Shown piece after piece: positions 1 through 5,930 of a stretch of DNA of 8,187 nucleotides. The translations under genes and the position numbers were made by a program. Source of the DNA: CAZHZT01 sp964537285 (GTDB lineage: Bacteria > Bacteroidota > Bacteroidia > Chitinophagales > Saprospiraceae); the NCBI GenBank assembly GCA_964537285.1, contig CAZHZT010000181.1, positions 1 through 8,187 on the forward strand, given 5' to 3'. The notes below the pieces were generated by a model that made no database searches, was not told the DNA's origin, and saw only the letters and a list, made by a program, of their open reading frames with translations. Numbering within the stretch: position 1 is the stretch's first letter; each line of letters begins with the position of its first letter.

Positions 1-225
1 GCCACCAAAAAAATCGCCTCTAAAGCTATCAAGGATTTAGTTCCTGAAGCACTAGAGGCAAATAATGCAAGTTGCGATCCATCCAAAAAAAGAGAATGCG
101 TCGCTCTTTTGATGAGAAATCAAAGATTTCTTTCAAAATACCTCCTTATTTTCTCTTCGAAACAGCCCAAAAACCAGTTTTTAATACAGATCTTTACACG
201 CAGCAAATACCGTTTAAAATGCTAA
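1..225 (+). CDS. Possible 3' end of an upstream gene, cut by the window edge
   Basis: A reading frame is open from base 1 to a TAA at 223-225, giving 74 codons with no start inside the window. The first 40 or so codons look coding: the first codon position is rich in G and A, and the translation begins ATKKIASKAIKDLVPEALEA, which could form a helix. The last 35 codons look less protein-like, so the frame may be real only in part or may have drifted after a frameshift. I do not recognise the protein. Its stop overlaps the cyclase start in ATGCTAA (219-225), an arrangement that often allows translational coupling. An open run this long can occur by chance a few percent of the time, so confidence is low. 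Confidence 0.35.
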   Translation, partial: ATKKIASKAIKDLVPEALEANNASCDPSKKRECVALLMRNQRFLSKYLLIFSSKQPKNQFLIQIFTRSKYRLKC

Positions 226-1844
226 ACCGATTACCACAGCTCTTTCTATATATATTACTGCTAACAAGCCCGGCTTTTAGCCAGTCTTCTAGTAATTTTA
301 TTGATAAACTAAAAGATGCTGCAGATCAGTATCAACTCGATCAAACCGACCCTCTGGAACAGTTTGAATCCTATTTTAAAAAAGGGCAATACGAAAAACT
401 GCAAAACTACGCGGCCAATATTGAACAGCAGGCCAGCAGTCAAAATGATGCGCTACTTGTTCATTGGGCTATACACTGGAAAAATAAAGCGATTGCCCTG
501 AACCCTCAAGCTAGTAAACGAGCAGTAAAAGCTGCCTTAAAAGCGCTTGAAAATGAAGTAGATCTACTGGAAAATGCAGATCTCGATGAACTTAAAATCG
601 TCAACCTCGACCTGATGGAAAAGGCGGCAAGCCTGATAGGTAAAAACCAGCTTGCCCGAAAATACCGCCGCCAAATAGACGTAACCTTACTAAAAATGGC
701 CGAAAGGCCAGCCCCATTAAGCGTTGAACCTATAGCCGACAATACAACCTCTACCCCCGAAACTGTCCTTCTGAAACCTGCTACAATCTCACCAGACAAA
801 GCCAACGGAGCTTTTGACAAACTCCTTCGAAAAAATAAGCTCCTGGGCCGAAAACTAATGGAGCAGGAAGAAGAAATTGATCAACTTTCAGAAGAACAAA
901 TGAAAGGGCAACTCATCATCGCTCAACAGCGCATCATCCTAGACTCTCTTAGCTTTGAAAGTGTGCTCGACTCTTTGGTCATTACCCAAACTAAAATGGC
1001 ATTAAGCGAGAAAGAGGCTCAAGTAAGGCTACAGCAAAGCCGCAACAACTTCTTCATTGCCCTCGCCCTTATCATTGCGATCATTGCTCTCGGCCTCTAT
1101 TCACGGTATACAAGTATCAAGCATTACAGTCAAATCCTGGAAGAAAAAAACACCCTGATCGCTCAGGAAAAGGAACGCTCAGAAGAACTACTCCTCAACA
1201 TTTTGCCGGCTGCGATTGCCGATGAACTTAAGCTCAAAGGAGCCGCCACTGCCCGAAAGTATGAATCAGTCAGTGTTTTATTTGCTGACTTTAAGGATTT
1301 TAGTAAGCTCATTAAAAAATTCAGCCCCGAAAACCTGATCGCTGAGCTCAATTATTGTTTCTCCGCCTTCGACCATATCATTGGGCACTACGGGCTGGAA
1401 AAAATAAAAACCATCGGGGATGCCTACATGTGTGCGGGAGGGCTCCCAACCCCTGATTCAGCTCATCCAATAGGCATGGTCAATGCTGCACTAGAAATGC
1501 AGCAATTCCTGGAAGATCGCAAAATGGAGCGAGCAGCTCAGGGACTCCCCTATTTTGAAGCGCGTATTGGTATCCATACCGGACCTATCATAGCCGGTGT
1601 TGTCGGCCTTAAAAAGTTTGCCTACGATATCTGGGGCGATACCGTAAACATCGCTGCTCGCCTGGAATCAAAAAGCGAAACGGGTAAGGTTAATATTTCC
1701 GGAACAACCTTTGAGCTTATCAACAGAGAGTTCCACTGCCAGTACCGAGGGAAAATCCCGGCTAAAAATGTAGGCGAACTGGATATGTACTATGTTAGTG
1801 CGGGGAACGGTAAACGGAAGGCCGCTAGCGGCGACATAAATTAG
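219..1844 (+). CDS. Membrane-anchored class III adenylate cyclase with extracytoplasmic helical sensor region
   Basis: Predicted to make cyclic AMP from ATP at the inner face of the cytoplasmic membrane. With the ATG at 219 the protein has 541 residues and begins with a signal peptide (1-21, cut near AFS|Q). The frame also extends upstream to a TTG at 72, but that would bury the signal peptide behind 49 basic residues, so 219 is preferred. Residues about 35-165 are helical and TPR-like. Residues 198-275 look like coiled coil, 278-294 are the membrane span, and 302-335 form a signalling helix ending in LLLNILP (324-330). The catalytic domain covers about 350-525. D357 (FADF) and D401 (KTIGD) fit the metal-binding aspartates. 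K397 and D470 (YDIWGD) are the adenine-selecting pair, and N477 and R481 the transition-state residues. All six are present, so a homodimer should be active as an adenylate rather than guanylate cyclase. The signal sensed is unknown. Confidence 0.9.
   Translation: MLNRLPQLFLYILLLTSPAFSQSSSNFIDKLKDAADQYQLDQTDPLEQFESYFKKGQYEKLQNYAANIEQQASSQNDALLVHWAIHWKNKAIALNPQASKRAVKAALKALENEVDLLENADLDELKIVNLDLMEKAASLIGKNQLARKYRRQIDVTLLKMAERPAPLSVEPIADNTTSTPETVLLKPATISPDKANGAFDKLLRKNKLLGRKLMEQEEEIDQLSEEQMKGQLIIAQQRIILDSLSFESVLDSLVITQTKMALSEKEAQVRLQQSRNNFFIALALIIAIIALGLYSRYTSIKHYSQILEEKNTLIAQEKERSEELLLNILPAAIADELKLKGAATARKYESVSVLFADFKDFSKLIKKFSPENLIAELNYCFSAFDHIIGHYGLEKIKTIGDAYMCAGGLPTPDSAHPIGMVNAALEMQQFLEDRKMERAAQGLPYFEARIGIHTGPIIAGVVGLKKFAYDIWGDTVNIAARLESKSETGKVNISGTTFELINREFHCQYRGKIPAKNVGELDMYYVSAGNGKRKAASGDIN
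1821..1832. repeat. 12-base perfect palindrome in the last codons of the cyclase gene
   Basis: GCCGCTAGCGGC is its own reverse complement. It encodes part of the C-terminal tail, beyond the catalytic domain, and lies 12 bases before the next hairpin. It could add secondary structure at the 3' end of the message, or be the edge of a palindromic repeat that has become part of the coding sequence. Confidence 0.5.
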
Positions 1845-1865
1845 CCTGGGCTCGCCAGCCCCAGG
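1845..1865. terminator. Hairpin between convergent stops, likely bidirectional terminator
   Basis: CCTGGGCT (1845-1852) pairs with AGCCCCAGG (1857-1865) across a CGCC loop, giving eight pairs with one bulged C. It starts at the base after the cyclase TAG and ends 11 bases before the helicase stop, so it fills most of the 32-base gap between two genes that run toward each other. Neither side has a clean T-run directly after the stem, so it is not a textbook intrinsic terminator. Its position and stability still make transcript-end formation or 3' protection the best explanation. Confidence 0.55.
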
Positions 1866-1876
1866 ATGCTAGTGGT

Positions 1877-4582
1877 TTAGTTTTTTAGCCAATGAGCCAA
1901 AGCAGTTTTAGTTTTTTCAGGTTGCAGTTTCCAACTCGCGTAAGGCAGCACAAAACAACGCACACCTAAACGGTCGAGCATTTGGAGCTGATGAAGAGGA
2001 ATAGCCTGGTCAAAACCTCCGGGATAACCCACTAAATCTATAAGATGATAGCGTTCATTATGGTAAATGAGTAGCTCTACCGGGATGCCGGCGAAGGTAC
2101 CTCCATGCTGAACCTGGCCTACCCCCAGAGATTTAAGAAATTCGGCAACCTCTTCAGTGAAAGGATTGGAAGGAACTGACAGGGGAAGCGCTGCCAGTTG
2201 ATTACTTTGACTTTCCGCCAGGTAGGCTGCCAAAAGCGATTTTTTAGGTAAATCTTCTCCTCTTAATGAAAGAAACACTTCCTGCCTTTTCTTTGCTCTG
2301 GTAACACTTACATTAAACACGTCAGGACGATTCAGGTAAGGCCAAACAGAAGGATGAGAATTCCCGTCAATAGCAAAGGATAGAAACATGGCATCTCGTT
2401 CTTCGCCTTGAAAACTATAGGGAGATCCTATCATTAATTGGTGCCGTTCAATTTGGGCAATGGAAAAACGCTTCTCAGCCTGCTTTTCCAGATAGTCTAC
2501 CTGACTGCGAAAAGGCGATAATATGCCAATTGAACTTGGTTGTACCTTTCTTTCCTCAGCTATTATCCAAGCCTCCACCTTATTGATCAAAGTTTCTGCT
2601 TCTTGTTTATTGTGCCCACGTTTTAATCGTTTTCCATCAACATGGTGAAAGAACACACATTTTTCCTCTTTTTTGCCGGGGATATCCTGCATCAGTTTGA
2701 GCTGATGATCGTAAAAGCGTTTATTACTGAAGTTTATGATCCCTGGTAAACTTCGATAGTGCTCATCTAGGAAATGAACGAGCCTTTGATCGTTCAAACG
2801 GTTAAAAACCAAATCCAGCAAACTAAAATCCCTGTAATTCTGGTAATAATGAGGCAACTGATTTACCTGAAACTGGACTGCCAACTGGCGTTGCTGTTCC
2901 CTTGAAAGAAATGATAAATGCCTCAACTGCTTAGGGTCGCCTACTACTACCAGTTTTTTCCCGCGTTGAATCAAAGGCAAAGCACTTGAAATGTCGCATT
3001 GGGTAGCTTCGTCAAAGATCACGATATCGAAAAGCTCTTTTTCTAATGGTAACGCTTGACTGACTTCGCTTGCCGACACCAGCCAAACAGGAAGCGTATG
3101 GAGTACTTTTTTTACATTGGCAAGTTTAAAACGCTTGGATTTTTTGGCTCCAGTCCGAGCTCTTAATGCAAACAGAAAATCCTGTAAATGCCTGCGTTCG
3201 TTCCTCACGGCATCATATAAATGATTCTGGACGGTTAAGGGCACATATTTTTTTGCAAGGGCCTCCTTTTTTTTGACCGCCTTTCCTAACAAGTCATAAG
3301 TCTTCCAAATTTGGAGATGATCTTTAAAAAGGAGCTTTAGAAAGTTCTTTCTTAAAATGGCCAACCAGTTTAGTTCTTCATCTAACAGCTCAACATTTTT
3401 CGTAAAACGCTTCGCTTGCTTACTCCATTTTTTTTGAAGCTGAAGTATCTGATTATTCAATCTTCTTAGATGCATTTCCAGTCGCCAAGCTTCCCGGAAT
3501 CCGTTGTGCGATATCCCTATTTTTAGTAAATAATTCTCAATTTTCTGTTTCAGCTGCTTTTTATAGTCCTTGCGCCCTGCCCTAATGACTACTCCTTTTA
3601 ATTGAAAATCCTCTGCAATTTTTTGGGCAACAACATCAACAGCCTGGTTGGTCTTTGAACTGATCAATACCGATTTTCCTCTCAATAAAAACTCAACTGC
3701 TAATGCTGCAATCGTAAATGATTTCCCTGTACCAGGAGGGCCTATGATCAGAGAAACGGTTGAATTGAAAGCTGTTCGGATAATTTCTTTTTGTGGCTGG
3801 CTTAAGGAAATGGGTTCTATTGGGCGAAGATTCTTTTTAAAAAAGTTTTTATGCATAGCATTTCCCAGCAGATATTGGAGCGGTGGTGAAAGAGGCGCAT
3901 TTGCCAGTTCTTCTAATTCATTGAGCACACCTCTCGAACCGATGGCCTTAGGTAAAAAGCCAAAACCCAAGGCAGGAACAAGCATTTGTCTACCTTCTGC
4001 CCCAGCCAACAAATCATCATTACTAGTCACTTTAGGATATTCTTGCAACATAGTGCAATCCAGATCCGGAAGATACATTTCGAGTACGGAGAGTAGTTCA
4101 TGTAGCTCATCAAATTGAATGGGCAAGCTTGGCAAGTGCTCATTTAATTGCTCATACAAATAACCACTTTCTTGTTGACTATCTTTGGCCTGGTCTACAA
4201 AAGCAGGATTAAGCATTTTTTGTTCCGCCGCCAGCTCAACATAATATACTTCTTTCTCAAGTAAAATACTTGCCGGAATAAGCCAGAGTGGGGCCAAAAC
4301 ATCTTGCTTTTTTCCAGCAACAACGATACTTCCTTTCAGGAAAAAAGCGCCGGCATAGAGCATCTTCTCCTTTGAGTAAAGCAATAGTTCTTTTCGCGCT
4401 GCTTCGGCCCATTTCGTAGGTACAGGATACTGACTTAAGCGCCCTTCAATAAGCGCAAAGGATTCCAACCACAAAAGATGCTCTACTTTTGTTCCTCTGA
4501 AGTTTCGCACTTGTAAAGAGCGAAGATCTGCCTGGTAACAAGCGCGGTAGAATTGAATAATATTGTTGGAGTTGTTTTTCAT
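1877..4582 (-). CDS. Superfamily 1 helicase (DNA2/NAM7/UPF1-like) with a degenerate Vsr-like nuclease C-terminus
   Basis: A 901-residue ATP-dependent nucleic acid helicase or translocase. A TAA stands directly before the ATG, so the start cannot lie further upstream. Motifs in order: a Q-type motif near 262-267 (QPQKEI), Walker A GPPGTGKS at 281-288, Walker B FDEATQ at 523-528, GDPKQL at 548-553, LDEHYR at 605-610, LSPFRSQ at 688-694, SFQGEERD at 723-730 and VSVTRAKKR at 758-766. A lysine-rich helical insert (about 340-495) separates Walker A from Walker B, as in UPF1-type enzymes. Residues 1-250 are an accessory region; the stretch LAPLWLIPASILLEK (96-110) recalls DUF4011-type helicases. Residues 806-901 align by eye with the MTES_1575/Vsr-like endonuclease fold, but its catalytic D and E appear swapped to E836 and D849. 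Such enzymes act in repair, RNA metabolism or phage defence. The gene stands alone, with no defence partner in view. Confidence 0.88.
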   Translation of the reverse strand: MKNNSNNIIQFYRACYQADLRSLQVRNFRGTKVEHLLWLESFALIEGRLSQYPVPTKWAEAARKELLLYSKEKMLYAGAFFLKGSIVVAGKKQDVLAPLWLIPASILLEKEVYYVELAAEQKMLNPAFVDQAKDSQQESGYLYEQLNEHLPSLPIQFDELHELLSVLEMYLPDLDCTMLQEYPKVTSNDDLLAGAEGRQMLVPALGFGFLPKAIGSRGVLNELEELANAPLSPPLQYLLGNAMHKNFFKKNLRPIEPISLSQPQKEIIRTAFNSTVSLIIGPPGTGKSFTIAALAVEFLLRGKSVLISSKTNQAVDVVAQKIAEDFQLKGVVIRAGRKDYKKQLKQKIENYLLKIGISHNGFREAWRLEMHLRRLNNQILQLQKKWSKQAKRFTKNVELLDEELNWLAILRKNFLKLLFKDHLQIWKTYDLLGKAVKKKEALAKKYVPLTVQNHLYDAVRNERRHLQDFLFALRARTGAKKSKRFKLANVKKVLHTLPVWLVSASEVSQALPLEKELFDIVIFDEATQCDISSALPLIQRGKKLVVVGDPKQLRHLSFLSREQQRQLAVQFQVNQLPHYYQNYRDFSLLDLVFNRLNDQRLVHFLDEHYRSLPGIINFSNKRFYDHQLKLMQDIPGKKEEKCVFFHHVDGKRLKRGHNKQEAETLINKVEAWIIAEERKVQPSSIGILSPFRSQVDYLEKQAEKRFSIAQIERHQLMIGSPYSFQGEERDAMFLSFAIDGNSHPSVWPYLNRPDVFNVSVTRAKKRQEVFLSLRGEDLPKKSLLAAYLAESQSNQLAALPLSVPSNPFTEEVAEFLKSLGVGQVQHGGTFAGIPVELLIYHNERYHLIDLVGYPGGFDQAIPLHQLQMLDRLGVRCFVLPYASWKLQPEKTKTALAHWLKN

Positions 4583-4629
4583 TTAATGCTTTGTGTTTTC
4601 CAGTACAAGATGCTGCGCAAATAGAATAT

Positions 4630-4657
4630 GAAATATACATAAAAGAATATCTCAAAA
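4630..4657 (-). promoter_or_regulatory. Weak Bacteroidota-type promoter candidate for the helicase
   Basis: Read on the minus strand, TATATTTC (4637-4630) matches the Bacteroidota -7 consensus TAnnTTTG at seven of eight positions. TTTTG (4657-4653) lies upstream as a possible -33 element. The 15-base spacing is shorter than the roughly 19-20 usual for this sigma factor, so the call is tentative. The predicted transcript start would lie about 40 bases before the ATG. Confidence 0.25.
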
Positions 4658-4726
4658 GCCAATCAGATCGATTTATTCCTGACTTTATTCGTTGTAATTT
4701 GATTTAGGGATCAGGAAAATAATACC

Positions 4727-4869
4727 CTACCCATTTTACTTGTCCTTTTTTCCTCAGGCTGTGTTGGAAAGCCTCGCCGTACCTTTGGGTCCCGAAGGCA
4801 TTCGGGACAAGTTATGCCTACGTTTTCCGCCTAGCCTGAGAAAAAAATTACTTCGCAAAATTTGGGTAG
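4727..4869. repeat. Nested imperfect palindrome of about 143 bases (MITE-like or structured RNA)
   Basis: Several arm pairs are stacked around one centre. The outer arms are CTACCCATTTT (4727-4737) with 4857-4869, 11 pairs with a two-base bulge. The main arms, 4746-4760 and 4833-4847, pair at 14 of 15 positions and carry a T-run on the left and an A-run on the right. Inside are GGAAA (4766-4770) with TTTCC (4824-4828), CGTA (4778-4781) with TACG (4819-4822), and a perfect apical hairpin, TCCCGAA (4790-4796) with TTCGGGA (4801-4807), loop GGCA. Weaker pairing continues outward to about 4721 and 4875. It lies between divergent genes, where a terminator is not expected, so a mobile palindromic repeat or a structured RNA is more likely. 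I see no clear target-site duplication. Confidence 0.7.
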
Positions 4870-4995
4870 CTTATTAATTGCCTAATCCCTTATCTACTGG
4901 AAAGCTGGTTCAGAAATCCGCTGGTATCGAGACGACTTCTCCAATTCACTATTTTTTTCAACCATTATTCCTTCTTCTTGTTGGATACATCAAAA

Positions 4996-5424
4996 ATGCA
5001 AAATTCACCGAAATGGATGTTCTACATCCTTTGGATCGCAGGTATTTACAATCTTTTATTCGGAGCGGCCGTCATTCTTTTTCCCAATGTATTTTTTGAC
5101 CTGGCAGGCATGGAACGCCCTCTCTACCCGATGATCTGGCAATGCGTAGGCATGATAGTAGGGGTATATGGAGTGGGCTATATTGCAGCCGCTTATAACC
5201 CGCTAAGACACTGGCCCATAGTTCTCGTAGGCTTCCTGGGAAAAATATTTGGCCCGATTGGTTTTGCCTGGTACCTTGTACAAGGCGCCTTTCCCCTGAA
5301 ATTTGGCTTGATCATCATCACCAACGACCTCATCTGGTGGATACCATTTGCCCTAATCCTAATGGCTGCCCGAATCACAGATCACGCTGATGACGCGGAT
5401 AGGCTTGGCCTGCGGCCAAGTTGA
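4996..5424 (+). CDS. Small four-span integral membrane protein, function unknown
   Basis: A 142-residue hydrophobic protein predicted to cross the cytoplasmic membrane four times, at about residues 8-29, 44-66, 73-97 and 103-125. The ATG at 4996 is preferred over the in-frame TTG at 4978 because it follows an A-rich stretch and leaves a short natural N-terminus. Recognisable patches are FPNVFFDLAGM (29-39), GKIFGPIGFAWYLVQG (82-97) and TNDLIWWIPF (109-118), which sits in the last span and looks conserved in style. It resembles a family of conserved bacterial membrane proteins I cannot name with confidence, so no function is given. The last 16 residues are hydrophilic (ITDHADDADRLGLRPS). They are encoded by repeat-like DNA, a 9-base direct repeat and a palindrome, and look like a later addition. 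The gene is monocistronic, with its own terminator. Confidence 0.75.
   Translation: MQNSPKWMFYILWIAGIYNLLFGAAVILFPNVFFDLAGMERPLYPMIWQCVGMIVGVYGVGYIAAAYNPLRHWPIVLVGFLGKIFGPIGFAWYLVQGAFPLKFGLIIITNDLIWWIPFALILMAARITDHADDADRLGLRPS
5384..5401. repeat. Two-copy 9-base direct repeat in the 3' coding end
   Basis: ACGCTGATG is followed directly by ACGCGGATA, differing at two of nine positions. It encodes the HADDAD stretch of the membrane protein tail and abuts the palindrome at 5404-5420. Such short tandem units next to a palindrome resemble dispersed intergenic repeats; the family is not identified here. Confidence 0.4.
5404..5420. repeat. Hairpin palindrome overlapping the final codons of the membrane protein gene
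   Basis: CTTGGCC (5404-5410) pairs perfectly with GGCCAAG (5414-5420) around a TGC loop. It encodes the residues LGLRP just before the stop at 5422-5424 and lies 8 bases before the larger terminator hairpin, so the transcript would end in two tandem hairpins. Confidence 0.6.
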
Positions 5425-5428
5425 TTTT

Positions 5429-5470
5429 TGAAGCAAAATGGAACTTCGTTCCATTTTGCTTCAGGTTTTT
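5429..5470 (+). terminator. Strong intrinsic terminator after the four-span membrane protein gene
   Basis: TGAAGCAAAATGGAAC (5429-5444) pairs perfectly with 5448-5463 around a TTC loop, a 16-pair stem. It is followed by GG and then five T at 5466-5470. It begins five bases after the TGA of the plus-strand gene. The minus-strand gene converges on it and stops 29 bases away, so the stem may also stop leftward transcription, though no T-run follows on that side. Confidence 0.8.
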
Positions 5471-5498
5471 CATTCGACTGAAGGCCGAAACCATTCCT

Positions 5499-5930
5499 TT
5501 AATCTGTATAATTTGTGATCAAGGGGTAGGTGAGTATAGCCGTTTTTATGGTCCACAAAACAGTGCGAACCCAATTTCCTTGTACCAGTTGACGAATAGC
5601 CTCCATATCCTTTCCGTTCATCAACTTATTATGAAGAGGTACTTGTATGAAGAAGGTACCGGCCCAAATCAGAATAACACATGCTAAAGCCGTATAATAA
5701 ATCCAATTATTCATATGAAAGGCCAGCCGCACAGAAAGCGCCAACTCGGCCAGCATTAGGGGCATGACAATGTACGTGATCGATTGGGTATGATGCTTTT
5801 GAAAAGCCTCAAACGCATTCGGGTCTATGAAATAGAAACTAGGATAGTGATTAAGTTGGATCACCCAAATAAGTGATAAAAGGGCCCAGCTGACGCATAA
5901 GTTCAAGAGAATATAAAATTGCATACTCAT
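5499..5930 (-). CDS. Small four-span membrane protein, translationally coupled to the TonB receptor
   Basis: A 143-residue protein with four predicted membrane spans (about 5-25, 50-71, 76-96 and 119-138). Its ATG overlaps the receptor stop as ATGA (5930-5927), so the two are almost surely co-transcribed and probably coupled in translation; a second ATG two codons later is possible. Polar motifs near the membrane surface include QLNHYPSF (25-32), FQKHHTQSI (43-51), QVPLHNKL (96-103) and NWVRTVLW (119-126). The VPLHNKL and NWVRT patches loosely recall the DUF1772 (anthrone oxygenase-like) group, but the match is by eye and weak. The histidines of KHH could bind a metal or haem; this is speculation. 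Context suggests a role in handling whatever the receptor imports, but no function can be assigned. Confidence 0.8.
   Translation of the reverse strand: MSMQFYILLNLCVSWALLSLIWVIQLNHYPSFYFIDPNAFEAFQKHHTQSITYIVMPLMLAELALSVRLAFHMNNWIYYTALACVILIWAGTFFIQVPLHNKLMNGKDMEAIRQLVQGNWVRTVLWTIKTAILTYPLITNYTD

Larger units (their letters stand above)
4583..4995. other. Divergent intergenic region of 413 bases
   Basis: This stretch separates the helicase (leftward) from the four-span membrane protein (rightward), so it must hold both promoters. The left part (4583-4720) is AT-rich and holds the weak helicase promoter candidate, plus a spaced inverted repeat, TTCCTGA (4676-4682) with TCAGGAA (4711-4717), which might be a regulator site or chance. 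The middle is the large palindromic element at 4727-4869. The right part (4870-4995) shows no convincing promoter, RNA gene or coding frame. Frames that cross it lack a start with coding character. Confidence 0.7.

Noticed and set aside
72..218. N-terminal extension of the cyclase from a TTG start at 72
   Set aside because: It would put 49 basic, non-signal-like residues before a clear signal peptide, and the first 40 codons of the overlapping frame 1 look more coding in that area.
3648..4118. A 156-residue open frame on the plus strand inside the helicase gene
   Set aside because: It lies wholly antisense to the conserved motor region including Walker A, and its translation shows no domain or coherent composition.
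219..4582. Cyclase plus helicase as a cyclic-nucleotide defence system (CBASS or Pycsar-like)
   Set aside because: The genes are convergent and separated by a terminator-like hairpin. The cyclase has an export signal and membrane anchor with standard adenylate cyclase residues, and no effector with a cyclic-nucleotide-binding domain is present.
4996..5930. The two four-span membrane proteins of 142 and 143 residues as a duplicated pair
   Set aside because: They are similar in size and topology, but no motif is shared between them and they lie on opposite strands; the resemblance appears coincidental.
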